Below, in pieces: positions 26,403 to 34,636 of a stretch of 64,000 nt of DNA. The notes beneath the pieces were generated by a model. It saw nothing but the letters and a program-made list of their open reading frames with translations, was not told where the DNA came from and did not search any database. Numbering within the stretch: position 1 is the first letter of the stretch; each line of letters starts with the position of its first letter. The position numbers were made by a program, and so were the translations under genes. This DNA is from Variovorax sp. PMC12 (GTDB lineage Bacteria; Pseudomonadota; Gammaproteobacteria; Burkholderiales; Burkholderiaceae_C), in assembly GCF_003019815.1 (NCBI RefSeq), contig NZ_CP027774.1, forward strand, positions 1,054,001 to 1,118,000. Direction: 5' to 3'.

Positions 26403-27839
26403 TCAGGCGTGGGCGATGGCGGGCGGAACACTGGCGCGCACCGAGAAGCCCGAGATGACGGTCATCCAGACGTTCCAGGCCATCACCAGCATCCCGCTCA
26501 GGTAGAGCAGGCCGCCGATCAGGCGCACCACGTAGAACGGGAAGGTGGCCTTCACGCTCTCCACGAAGGTATAGGTGAGCGTGCCGTCGGGGTTGATGGC
26601 GCGCCACATCAGGCCCTGCATCACGCCGGCGATCCACATGGCCGCGATGTACAGCACGATGCCGATGGTGGCGATCCAGAAATGCGCCTCGATGGCCTTC
26701 ACGCTGTACATGGTGGTGCGGCCGTACATGCGCGGGATCAGGTAGTACAGCGAGCCCATGCTGATGAAGCCAACCCAGCCGAGCGCTCCGGAGTGCACAT
26801 GGCCGACGGTCCAGTCGGTGTAGTGGCTCAGGGCGTTGACCGTCTTGATGGACATCATCGGCCCTTCGAAGGTCGACATGCCGTAGAACGACAGCGCCAC
26901 GATCAGGAAGCGCAGGATCGGATCAGTGCGCAGCTTGTGCCAGGCGCCCGAGAGCGTCATCACGCCGTTGATCATGCCGCCCCAGCTCGGCGCCAGCAGG
27001 ATCAGCGAGAACACCATGCCCAGCGACTGAGTCCAGTCGGGCAGCGCGGTGTAGTGCAGGTGGTGGGGCCCCGCCCACATGTAGGTGAAGATCAGCGCCC
27101 AGAAGTGCACGATGGACAGCCGGTACGAATACACCGGGCGGCCCGCCTGCTTGGGGATGTAGTAGTACATCATCCCCAGGAAGCCGGCCGTGAGGAAGAA
27201 GCCGACGGCGTTGTGGCCGTACCACCACTGCACCATCGCATCCTGCACGCCCGCATAGGCCGAGTAGCTCTTCATCCAGCCGGCGGGAACCACCGCGCCG
27301 TTCACGATGTGCAGCAGCGCCACCGCGATGATGAACGCGCCGTAGAACCAGTTGGCCACGTAGATGTGGCGGACCTTGCGCCTGCCGATGGTGCCGAAGA
27401 ACACGATCGCATAGGCCACCCAGACCACGGCGATCAGGATGCCGATGGGCCATTCGAGCTCGGCGTATTCCTTGCCTCGGGTGTAGCCCAGCGGCAGGCT
27501 GATGGCGGCCGCCACGATCACCAGCTGCCAACCCCAGAACACGAAGGAAGCGAGCGCGGGTGCGAACAGCCGGACCTGGCAGGTGCGCTGCACCACGTGG
27601 AAGCTCGTGGCCATCAGCGCGCAGCCGCCGAACGCGAAGATCACCGCGTTGGTATGCAGCGGCCGCAGCCGCCCGTAGCTGAGCCATGGAATGCCGAGGT
27701 TGAGTTCGGGCCATGTCAGCTGGGAGGCGATGATCACGCCGACCAGCATGCCGACCACCCCCCAGACCACGGACATGAGAGCGAACTGCCGCACGACCGT
27801 GTCGTCGAATGTCGCGGCGGGTGGGTGCGTTGCTTGCAT
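26403..27839 (-). CDS. ccoN: cbb3 oxidase catalytic subunit I
   Basis: 478-residue haem-copper oxidase subunit with about 12 helices, reducing oxygen with high affinity. Family landmarks: NAVIFAFGGCALMATSFHVV with a haem-ligand His, VQWWYGHNAVGFFLTAGFLG holding the His-Tyr active site region, THHLHYT-like GPHHLHYTALPDW for the copper histidines, and DWTVGHVHSGALGWVGF for the haem ligands. ATG 27839 (MQATHPPAATFDD) starts 56 bases downstream of a perfect FNR-like box. The frame upstream of that overlaps ccoS and is rejected. Confidence 0.97.
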   Translation of the reverse strand: MQATHPPAATFDDTVVRQFALMSVVWGVVGMLVGVIIASQLTWPELNLGIPWLSYGRLRPLHTNAVIFAFGGCALMATSFHVVQRTCQVRLFAPALASFVFWGWQLVIVAAAISLPLGYTRGKEYAELEWPIGILIAVVWVAYAIVFFGTIGRRKVRHIYVANWFYGAFIIAVALLHIVNGAVVPAGWMKSYSAYAGVQDAMVQWWYGHNAVGFFLTAGFLGMMYYYIPKQAGRPVYSYRLSIVHFWALIFTYMWAGPHHLHYTALPDWTQSLGMVFSLILLAPSWGGMINGVMTLSGAWHKLRTDPILRFLIVALSFYGMSTFEGPMMSIKTVNALSHYTDWTVGHVHSGALGWVGFISMGSLYYLIPRMYGRTTMYSVKAIEAHFWIATIGIVLYIAAMWIAGVMQGLMWRAINPDGTLTYTFVESVKATFPFYVVRLIGGLLYLSGMLVMAWNVWMTVISGFSVRASVPPAIAHA

Positions 27840-27894
27840 CGTCGGGCCTCTTGTTGGATGACGGGAAGTCTCTCCGGGGCCCCGCTCGCGAGCC

Positions 27895-27908
27895 TTGATG
27901 CAAATCAA
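27895..27908 (-). promoter_or_regulatory. Perfect FNR box of the ccoNOQPG operon
   Basis: TTGATTTGCATCAA on the minus strand, a full consensus. The right half-site contains the ccoS stop codon (complement of 27905-27907). The expected start is near 27860 with a weak -10 (GAGACT, complement of 27867-27872), which suits an activator-dependent promoter. Confidence 0.85.
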
Positions 27909-28042
27909 TCGTTGTGCAGGATGCGGTCGCCCTCGACCTCGATGTCCTCGAACTGGCCGCGCTCGATCGCCCACCAGAGCCCGCCGAGGATCGCGAGCAC
28001 CAGCACCACCGACAGCGGGATGAGCAGGAAGAGGATGTCCAT
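27905..28042 (-). CDS. ccoS: cbb3 oxidase maturation protein CcoS
   Basis: 45-residue protein MDILFLLIPLSVVLVLAILG, then GLWWAIERGQFEDIEVEGDR; one helix followed by the conserved W.V..GQFDD.E.EG pattern of FixS/CcoS, needed for cofactor insertion into CcoN. Start overlaps the ccoI stop as ATGA. Its last codons form part of the FNR box of the next operon. Confidence 0.93.
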   Translation of the reverse strand: MDILFLLIPLSVVLVLAILGGLWWAIERGQFEDIEVEGDRILHND

Positions 28043-30369
28043 CAGCGCACCGCCGGGCCGGTGGCGGCGAGCCGCGCCGCATTGAGGACCACCACCAGCG
28101 AGCTGGCGGCCATGCCCAGGCCCGCGAGCCACGCCGGCAGCCAGCCGACGACGGCGAGCGGCACGCACAGCGCGTTGTAGCCCGCGGCCCACGCGAGGTT
28201 CTGGCGCACCACGCGCACGGTCCGGCGTGCCTGCGCGATCGCCTGCGGAACGGCGCACAGCCGGTCACCCAGCACCACGAAGTCCGCGCGCGCCCGCGAC
28301 AGCGGCACGGCGCGGCCGAAGGCGAAGGAGGCATCCGCGCGTGCCAGCGAAGGGCCGTCGTTCAGCCCGTCGCCCACCATCGCGATTCGCCGGCCCTCGG
28401 CCTGCAGCCGCCACAGCACGTCGAGCTTGTCCTCCGGCGTGCAGTCGCCCTGTGCGAAGGCAATGCCGGCCTGCGCGCCGACGTCCTTCGCCGTGCTCTC
28501 GCGGTCGCCCGACAGCAGCCGCACCGTCACTCCCTGCGCACGCAGGGCCGCCACGGCCGCACCGGCATCCGCGCGCAGTTCCTCGGCCAGCACGAAGCTG
28601 GCGACCCAACCCTGTGCGTCGCGCAGATGGACCTGCGCTGCTTCCACCTGCAGCGGTGGCACGCCGCAGAACGCGGCCGACCCGAGGCGCACGTGCAGCG
28701 GAGCGCCCGAGCGATCGCGCGCGCGCTGCATGAGGCCTTCGAGCCCGAGGCCGGCGGTCTCGCCGGCATGCGCCACGTTCCAGCCGGGCGGGGTGCGGAA
28801 CTGCGCATGCCATGCCTTCACCAGTGCCTGCGCGACCGGATGCAGCGATTGCGCCGCGAGCGCGGCCGCCATCTCCAGCGCATCGCCGGGCCGCAGGCCC
28901 TGCCGGCAATAGATGCGCTCCAGGCGCGGCACGTCGTCGGTCAAGGTGCCGGTCTTGTCGAACACCACGGTGTCGACGGATGCCAGGGCCTCCAGCGCCT
29001 GCAGGTTGGACGTCAGCACCCCGCCGCGCGCCAGCGCGCCGGCGCTCGCGAGCATGGCGGCCGGCGCCGCCAGCGAAAGCGCGCACGGGCAGGTCACGAT
29101 CAGCACCGCCACCGCCACCATCAACGCCCGGCCCGGGTCCACCCGCCACCAGAACGCCGCGGCGCCCACCGCGCAGGCCAGCACCACGACGAGGAAAGGC
29201 CGCGCCACCCGGTCCGCCAGCAGCGCCAGGCGCGGCTTGTTCAGCGCCGCGCTTTCCATCAGTCGCGCGATCTGGGCAAAGCGCGTGCCCTCGCCCACCG
29301 ATTCGATGCGCACCTGGACCACCGCCGACAGGTTGTGGCTGCCGGCCAGCACCCGGTCGCCGCAAAGGCGCGGCACGGGGCGTGATTCGCCGGTGAGCAG
29401 GGCCTCGTCGGCGCTGGTGTCGCCGTCGATCACCACGCCATCGGCCGGGAACGCCTCGCCGGGGCGCACCCGGACCACGTCGCCGGCGGCGAGCCCGCGC
29501 GCGGCCACGCGGACCCAGCTGCCGTCGCGGGCCAACCGCTCCACGCTGTCGGGAAGCCGGTGCATCAGGGCCTCGAGCGATCCGGCGGTTCGCTCGCGCA
29601 GGCGCGCCTCCAGCCAGCGGCCGGTCAGAAGGAAGAAGACGAACATCGTCAGCGAGTCGAAATAGACCTCGTGGCCCAGCGGCCCGCCGCTGTCGAAGGT
29701 GGCGGCGCTGCTGACGGCGAAGGTCGTGAGCACGCCGAAGGCGACGGGCAGGTCCATGCCGATGCGCCCCGTGCGCAGGTCGCGCCAGGCGCTGCGAAAG
29801 AATGGACCGCAGGAGAACAGCAAGACGGGCAGCGTGAGCACCCAGGAGGCCCAGCGCAGCAGCTGGGCCGCGTCGGCCGTCATGTCGCCGGGCCTGGCGA
29901 TGTAGGCCGGGTAGGCGTACATCATGACCTGCATCATGCAGAAGCCCGAGACCAGCCAGCGCCAGAGCGCCATGCGCAGTTCGCGCGCGCGCTGCCGGCT
30001 CGCCGGCTGGCTGTCGGCGGGAAGCAGCGGGTAGCCGGCCGCGGCCGAGGCCTCGAACCAGCGCGAGGGCCGCGTGGCCGCGGCCGACCACACCACGCGC
30101 GCGCGCCTGCTCGCGGCGTTGACCTGCGCTTCGATCACGCCCGGCACTTTACGCAGCGCATCTTCGACGGTGAAGGCGCAGGCGGCGCAGTGCATGCCCT
30201 CGACCGCGACCTGCGAGGCCCATCGGCCCGTGGCCGCATCCCCCTGCTCCAGCTGGCTGAAGGCCGGCCACTCCAGCGGGTCGTCGAGCAGCCGCCAGCT
30301 CTCGGCTGCGGACGTTGCAGCGGGTGCGGAGGATGGATGCGGAGAGAACGAGGCGAGCGCGGCGTGCAT
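28042..30369 (-). CDS. ccoI: Copper-translocating P-type ATPase for cbb3 oxidase
   Basis: 775-residue P1B ATPase that supplies copper for oxidase assembly. An N-terminal metal-binding domain has EGMHCAACAFTVEDAL (about 58-73); eight helices include the transport motif VTCPCALSLA; the phosphorylation loop is VVFDKTGTLTDD; the hinge is MVGDGLNDGPSLARADASFA. This CcoI/FixI type (CtpA/CopA2-like) is confirmed by its coupling to ccoS. ATG 30369 has no ribosome site and lies 1-2 bases after the predicted transcription start, suggesting a leaderless message. Confidence 0.93.
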   Translation of the reverse strand: MHAALASFSPHPSSAPAATSAAESWRLLDDPLEWPAFSQLEQGDAATGRWASQVAVEGMHCAACAFTVEDALRKVPGVIEAQVNAASRRARVVWSAAATRPSRWFEASAAAGYPLLPADSQPASRQRARELRMALWRWLVSGFCMMQVMMYAYPAYIARPGDMTADAAQLLRWASWVLTLPVLLFSCGPFFRSAWRDLRTGRIGMDLPVAFGVLTTFAVSSAATFDSGGPLGHEVYFDSLTMFVFFLLTGRWLEARLRERTAGSLEALMHRLPDSVERLARDGSWVRVAARGLAAGDVVRVRPGEAFPADGVVIDGDTSADEALLTGESRPVPRLCGDRVLAGSHNLSAVVQVRIESVGEGTRFAQIARLMESAALNKPRLALLADRVARPFLVVVLACAVGAAAFWWRVDPGRALMVAVAVLIVTCPCALSLAAPAAMLASAGALARGGVLTSNLQALEALASVDTVVFDKTGTLTDDVPRLERIYCRQGLRPGDALEMAAALAAQSLHPVAQALVKAWHAQFRTPPGWNVAHAGETAGLGLEGLMQRARDRSGAPLHVRLGSAAFCGVPPLQVEAAQVHLRDAQGWVASFVLAEELRADAGAAVAALRAQGVTVRLLSGDRESTAKDVGAQAGIAFAQGDCTPEDKLDVLWRLQAEGRRIAMVGDGLNDGPSLARADASFAFGRAVPLSRARADFVVLGDRLCAVPQAIAQARRTVRVVRQNLAWAAGYNALCVPLAVVGWLPAWLAGLGMAASSLVVVLNAARLAATGPAVR

Positions 30370-30404
30370 CGCAGCGAGGCTAAGGCCGGACTCAGCCTCG
30401 CTTG

Positions 30405-30418
30405 TTGATCTGCATCAA
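30405..30418. promoter_or_regulatory. Perfect FNR box shared by ccoI and the downstream usp gene
   Basis: TTGATCTGCATCAA, full consensus, centred 30411.5. Rightward, the -10-like TAAGCT at 30440-30445 gives a start near 30453 for usp. Leftward, TTAGCC (complement of 30378-30383) gives a start near 30371 for ccoI. The spacing is about 41 bases in both directions, so one box can serve both promoters. Confidence 0.85.
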
Positions 30419-30473
30419 CGCGCGGGGCGCGGGCCTGCCTAAGCTCGCGCAACACCTTCCCCGGAGACCCCTC

Positions 30474-30917
30474 ATGTTCAAACGCATCCTCGTTGCCACC
30501 GACGGCTCCACGCTCTCGAAGAAGGCCGTGACGAGCGCGATCGCACTCGCCGCCCAGAACGACGCCGACCTCGTGGCGCTCAACGTGATTCCGCGCTATC
30601 CCAGGAGCTACCTGGAGGGCTCCATGACTTTTTCGGCGGAAGACATCGGGCGCATCGAGAAACAGTGGGCCGAGAAGGCACAGGCAATGCTCGACACCGT
30701 GAGCGCGCGCGCCAAGGAAAGCGGCGTGCGGATCAAGACGGCGACGGCCAACTCCGATCTGGTGGCGGAATCGATCATCGCGGCGGCGAAGAAATACAAG
30801 AGCGACCTGATCGTGATGGCCTCGCACGGACGCAAGGGCATCAAGCGCCTGCTGCTGGGCAGTGAGACGCAGCACGTGCTGGCGCACTCGACGCTGCCCG
30901 TGCTGGTGCTTCGCTAG
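30474..30917 (+). CDS. Universal stress protein UspA
   Basis: 147-residue single Usp domain. It opens MFKRILVATDGSTLSKKAV, and the nucleotide motif is in MASHGRKGIKRLLLGSETQHV, followed by STLPVLVLR, all typical of ATP-binding UspA proteins. It is divergent from ccoI under the same FNR box, matching the known low-oxygen control of usp genes in other proteobacteria. ATG 30474 follows CCGGAGACCCCTC. No clear terminator was seen after the stop. Confidence 0.93.
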   Translation: MFKRILVATDGSTLSKKAVTSAIALAAQNDADLVALNVIPRYPRSYLEGSMTFSAEDIGRIEKQWAEKAQAMLDTVSARAKESGVRIKTATANSDLVAESIIAAAKKYKSDLIVMASHGRKGIKRLLLGSETQHVLAHSTLPVLVLR

Positions 30918-31014
30918 TGCGTTTCCGAAGATAGAGAGTCAGGGAGTCGCGCGTCCGCGCGATCTCCCGAACCTGCCTCCCCGCTCATCTGGCCGCGGGG
31001 ATTGCCCGCGACCG

Positions 31015-31053
31015 TTCCGGCCGTCCGGCCGTCCGGCCGTCCGGCCGTCCGGC
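31015..31053. repeat. 8-bp tandem repeat GTCCGGCC
   Basis: About four exact copies of GTCCGGCC from 31023 to 31053, preceded by one variant copy (GTTCCGGCC). It is non-coding and lies 60 bases before the IclR-type operator. Copy-number variation by slippage is plausible. Confidence 0.8.
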
Positions 31054-31113
31054 AGCCTGACCTTCCGACTCATCTGAAGCGGCGGTTTTCGCGCGTTTTC
31101 GAAATAGGAAGGG

Positions 31114-31138
31114 ATTTCCATAATGGAAATTATTTCCA
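31114..31138. promoter_or_regulatory. IclR-type operator in front of the ThuA/PQQ operon
   Basis: Two overlapping palindromes: ATTTCCATAATGGAAAT (31114-31130) and TGGAAATTATTTCCA (31124-31138). The second equals the form TGGAAATNATTTCCA that I recall for E. coli IclR operators. TATGAT at 31148-31153 is a good -10, so the operator overlaps the -35 region. The core TTTCCATAATGGAAA recurs exactly at 39484-39498. Confidence 0.75.
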
Positions 31139-31246
31139 CAAAATTCCTATGATCGCCCCCGGCCGACTCCGTGACAGCGGAGCAGCCGGCCAGCACCAGC
31201 AGAGCGCTCGCACCTCTGCGCCATCGATCAGAACGAGGAGACTCCC

Positions 31247-32308
31247 TTGGAATTTGGCAAATCTTTGACTTTCAGGCTTGCATCGACCGCGGCCCTGGCA
31301 CTGGCCGTGACCGCATGCGGAGGAGGAGACGGCGGTGGCGGCGGCATCCCCTTCACGGCCCTGCCCGCTTCGCCGGCCGCACCCAGCAGCCCGGCGGCGC
31401 CCGTCCAGGAGGCGCCGCCCGCGCCGGCGGACCCGGTCGCGGAGGCGCCCGACGACAGCTTCGACACCTACTACAACGTCTGCAGAGGCACGAACCCCAA
31501 GTGCTACAACGACTGGGGCGCCTTTGCCACCACGCCGGACCGGGTGCTGGTCTATTCGCGCACGGCGGGCCCGCGCCATGCGGTGCTGGGCACGCCGATG
31601 GCGGCCGGCCTGAACCCCGTGATGAACCCGGACAACGTGATGCAGGCGGGCCTGGTGCGCATGCTGTCGGCCGAGGGCATCACCGTCGACTGGACGGAAG
31701 ACGTCGCGATCCTCAGCGGCCGCATCAACAACTACAAGGCGATCATCTTCGCGAGCTCGAACCGGGACACCTTGTGGAACGGCGCGGTCAGCACGAGCCA
31801 GGACGCGGCGCGCACCGCGCTGCGCAACTACATGCGCCGCGGAGGCGGCTTCGTCGGGCTGCACAACGCCTTCGGCGCGGAATACAACTGGCCCTACTAC
31901 GAAGGCCTGCTCGGCAACGCGAACTTCTACAACCACGGTCCGAACCGCGGCGGCGATGTCGAAATCGTCTCGGACGATCCGTCGACGAAGGACGTGCCCA
32001 AGCGCTTCTCCTTCCAGGACGAGTGGTACAACCTGATGCCCTTCCCCACCAAGGTGAAGTTCCTGGCCAAGGTCGATACCTCGACCCTGAAACCGCTCAC
32101 CTCGGCGCCGCACCCGGGCCACGCCGACTTCCATCCAGTCGCCTGGTGCCAGTACTACGACGGCGGCCGCGCATGGCTCACGACCCTCGGCCACAACGCC
32201 CACTCGTTCACCGCTGACCTGCAGGGCGTCGGTGCCATCGAGTTCCAGAAGCTCGTCGTCCAGGGCGTCAAGTCGGCCATGGGCCTCACGCCTTTCTGCA
32301 CCGAGTAA
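31247..32308 (+). CDS. ThuA-like domain lipoprotein
   Basis: 353-residue secreted lipoprotein starting at TTG 31247, with GAGGAG 7 bases upstream. Residues 1-24 are a signal peptide with lipobox VTAC, then a Gly-rich and Ala/Pro linker to about residue 75, then a ThuA-like class I glutamine-amidotransferase-like fold (DRVLVYSRTAGPRHAVLGTP; NYKAIIFASSNRDTLW; MRRGGGFVGLHNAFGAEYNW; TLGHNAHSFTADLQG). ThuA proteins act on sugars in ways that remain poorly defined. It is followed after 30 bases by the PQQ-dependent dehydrogenase gene; both products are predicted lipoproteins at the cell envelope and may work together. Confidence 0.85.
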   Translation: MEFGKSLTFRLASTAALALAVTACGGGDGGGGGIPFTALPASPAAPSSPAAPVQEAPPAPADPVAEAPDDSFDTYYNVCRGTNPKCYNDWGAFATTPDRVLVYSRTAGPRHAVLGTPMAAGLNPVMNPDNVMQAGLVRMLSAEGITVDWTEDVAILSGRINNYKAIIFASSNRDTLWNGAVSTSQDAARTALRNYMRRGGGFVGLHNAFGAEYNWPYYEGLLGNANFYNHGPNRGGDVEIVSDDPSTKDVPKRFSFQDEWYNLMPFPTKVKFLAKVDTSTLKPLTSAPHPGHADFHPVAWCQYYDGGRAWLTTLGHNAHSFTADLQGVGAIEFQKLVVQGVKSAMGLTPFCTE

Positions 32309-32338
32309 CGCCGGCAACCGTTCACGGGACAGACATCC

Positions 32339-34561
32339 ATGAAGCAAAAATCATTGGTCACGTTGCTGATTTCCTGCGGCGTGCTCGCATCGCCATTGCT
32401 GATCACTGCCTGCGGCGGCTCGAGCGGCGACGGCGCACCCTTCCTGCCGGTAGCGCCGGCTCCCGCGCCGCCACCGTCATCCAGCGCGCCGCCGCCAGCG
32501 CCGCCGCCGGTGGCCGGCGCGCCCGCGGCCGACCTGTCGGACTGCTGCACCGCCGGCGACAAGGACTTTCCCAAGGTGGGAGGCAACCTCGGCAACCAGA
32601 ACTACTCCAGCCTGCGCAAGATCGACAAGAGCGCGATCGGCCGATTGGGTGGCGCCTGGGTCAACCAGATCGAAGGCGGCATGACCACCGGCAACAACCA
32701 GAGCACGACGGTGGTGGTCGATGGCGTCATCTACATCGAGTCCGCCCTCGGCAACGTGATCGCGGTGGACGGCAAGACCGGCCTCACCAAATGGAAATGG
32801 ACCACGCCCTACGGCGGCATCACCCGCCGCGGCGTGGCCGTCGCGAAGGACCTGGGCCTGGTGTTCACCGTGGCCACCGGCAACCGCCTGGTGGCCCTGC
32901 GCACCGACACGGGTGCCATCGCCTGGATCAAGCAGTATCCGAGCAGCACCACCGACCCCGACTATCAGGGCGCCCTGCAGAAGGTGGCCCTGGTCTATCA
33001 CGACAAGCGCCTCTACCTGGGCACCAACGACGGCAACCGCGGTGCCGCCTTCTCCGCCGATGCACTGACCGGCAAGGTGCTGACGTCGTTCTGGGGCGTG
33101 CCGCGCGCCGGCGAGATCGGCTACGACACCTGGGGAGGTGCCGCCGAGTCCGATCGCACGGGCGCGACACCCTGGATCCATCCAGCCGTGGACCCGGAGC
33201 TGGGCCTCGTCTACTGGACCTTCGGCAACGTGCGCGGCGGCTCGTCGCAGAACGGTTCCGCACGTCCCGGGCTGAACCTGTTCGCCAACTCGATCGTCGC
33301 CCTCGACCTCAAGACCGGCGAGTACAAGTGGCACTTCCAGTCCGTCCACCACGACATCTGGGACATGGACAACGTCATGTCGCCGGTGCTCGCGGACGTG
33401 AAGATCGACGGGCGTGATCGCAAGGTCGTGATCTACGGAAGCAAGACCGGCATGTACTACATCCTCGACCGAAAGGACGGCAGCGCGCCGCTGGGCATCG
33501 ACGAAGTGCCGGTCAAGCAGGATGCCCGCCAGGCCAGCTGGCCCACGCAGCCCATGCCGCGCCAGGGCGCATGGACCGAGACCTGCATCGTGGACCAGCC
33601 GCTGGGCACGGCGATTCCGGGCGACCCCAACCGCGCGGTGCCGAACTATGTGAAGGGTTGCCTGTACGACGCGCATTGGGACGTGCCCATCCTCTCCATT
33701 CCGGGGCACGGGGGCGGTGCCAACTGGAACCACCAGTCGTACAGCCAGCGCACCGGCCTGGTCTACACGGGCATGGGCTACGTGTCCGCCGCACACTCGC
33801 TGACCGAGGCGAGCAACGGCCTGCGCCCGCCGGGCACCTACATGACGGGCGCCGTGGTGGCCGTCGATCCGGGCACCAACCTCGTCAAGTGGAAGAAGCA
33901 GATGCCGTACTCCCTTGCGCACGGCAACGGCATCCTGACCACGGCGTCCAACCTCCTCTTCATCGGCCAGCCCGACGGCAACCTGCTGGCCATGGATGCC
34001 AACGACGGCAGCGAGCTGTGGCGCTTCCAGACCGGCGCCGCGATCAGCGCCAGCCCGATCACCTACGAGATCGACGGCGAGCAGTATGTCGCCGTGTTCT
34101 CTGGCGGTACGAGCATTCCGTATGGCGACTCGGCCCCTCGCGGCGACCGCCTCTGGGCGTTCAAGGTCGGTGGCACGGTGCAGCCGCCAGCAACGCCGAT
34201 TCCGCCTGTCGTGCGTCGCCCGGTGTCGGGGTCGGCCGTGGAAGGCGCGGCGCTGCCCACACCCAACACGGTGTTCCTGGCACGTGTGCAGACCGCCGGG
34301 AATGCGCCAGGGGCTGCCGAGTCGACGGCGGTCAACGCCATGACCCCGACCTTCATGCGCGTGCCGGTGAACACCACCGTGACCTTCACCAACCCGGCCG
34401 ACAACGCCAACACGCATTGCGCCACCCAGTTCTTCGAGGGTCGCTTCAACTTCAGGCTGGCGCCTGGACAGTCTGCGAACCACACGTTCGACGCGCCCGG
34501 CGAGTACTTCTACAACGACTGCCACAGTCCGCGCCCCACGGGCAAGATCGTCGTGTACTGA
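32339..34561 (+). CDS. PQQ-dependent dehydrogenase-like lipoprotein with C-terminal cupredoxin-like domain
   Basis: 740 residues. A signal peptide with lipobox ITAC (Cys about 25) and a Pro/Ala linker to about 62 precede an eight-bladed quinoprotein propeller (about 70-610: FPKVGGNLGNQNYSSL, WKWTTPYGGITRRGVAV, YKWHFQSVHHDIWDMDN, ELWRFQTGAAISASP). Quinoproteins of this type oxidise alcohols or polyols in the periplasm. Instead of the common C-terminal cytochrome c there is a domain of about 100 residues with cupredoxin-like features (NTTVTFTN, NTHCATQFFEG, GEYFYNDCHSPRPTGKIVVY), without CxxCH. The Cys-His pair and upstream His could hold type 1 copper; the usual Met ligand is not evident. Ends at a strong terminator. 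Confidence 0.85.
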   Translation: MKQKSLVTLLISCGVLASPLLITACGGSSGDGAPFLPVAPAPAPPPSSSAPPPAPPPVAGAPAADLSDCCTAGDKDFPKVGGNLGNQNYSSLRKIDKSAIGRLGGAWVNQIEGGMTTGNNQSTTVVVDGVIYIESALGNVIAVDGKTGLTKWKWTTPYGGITRRGVAVAKDLGLVFTVATGNRLVALRTDTGAIAWIKQYPSSTTDPDYQGALQKVALVYHDKRLYLGTNDGNRGAAFSADALTGKVLTSFWGVPRAGEIGYDTWGGAAESDRTGATPWIHPAVDPELGLVYWTFGNVRGGSSQNGSARPGLNLFANSIVALDLKTGEYKWHFQSVHHDIWDMDNVMSPVLADVKIDGRDRKVVIYGSKTGMYYILDRKDGSAPLGIDEVPVKQDARQASWPTQPMPRQGAWTETCIVDQPLGTAIPGDPNRAVPNYVKGCLYDAHWDVPILSIPGHGGGANWNHQSYSQRTGLVYTGMGYVSAAHSLTEASNGLRPPGTYMTGAVVAVDPGTNLVKWKKQMPYSLAHGNGILTTASNLLFIGQPDGNLLAMDANDGSELWRFQTGAAISASPITYEIDGEQYVAVFSGGTSIPYGDSAPRGDRLWAFKVGGTVQPPATPIPPVVRRPVSGSAVEGAALPTPNTVFLARVQTAGNAPGAAESTAVNAMTPTFMRVPVNTTVTFTNPADNANTHCATQFFEGRFNFRLAPGQSANHTFDAPGEYFYNDCHSPRPTGKIVVY

Positions 34562-34585
34562 GCTGCGCCGTTCGCAGGCTCCATG

Positions 34586-34619
34586 AAAAAAAACACCGGC
34601 ATTTGCCGGTGTTTTTTTT
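34586..34619. terminator. Bidirectional intrinsic terminator
   Basis: A 15-base-pair perfect stem: eight A then CACCGGC (34586-34600), loop ATTT, then GCCGGTG followed by eight T (34605-34619). It lies between the convergent PQQ dehydrogenase and ELWxxDGT-repeat genes and has a T-tract in both directions, so it can serve both. Confidence 0.95.
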
Positions 34620-34636
34620 GGAGCGGCGCAGTGCGA

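Larger units (their letters stand above)
30918..31246. other. Intergenic regulatory region ahead of the ThuA/PQQ operon
   Basis: 329 bases without a supported gene. It holds a GC hairpin (CGCGGG at 30994-30999 with CCCGCG at 31005-31010, no U-tract), an 8-base tandem repeat (31015-31053), then an abrupt change to AT-rich DNA with the IclR-type palindrome (31114-31138), a -10-like TATGAT at 31148-31153 and the ribosome site for the TTG start at 31247. Confidence 0.5.

Noticed and set aside
30994..31010. GC hairpin after the usp gene as a terminator
   Set aside because: A 6-base stem without a U-tract; not enough to call a Rho-independent terminator.
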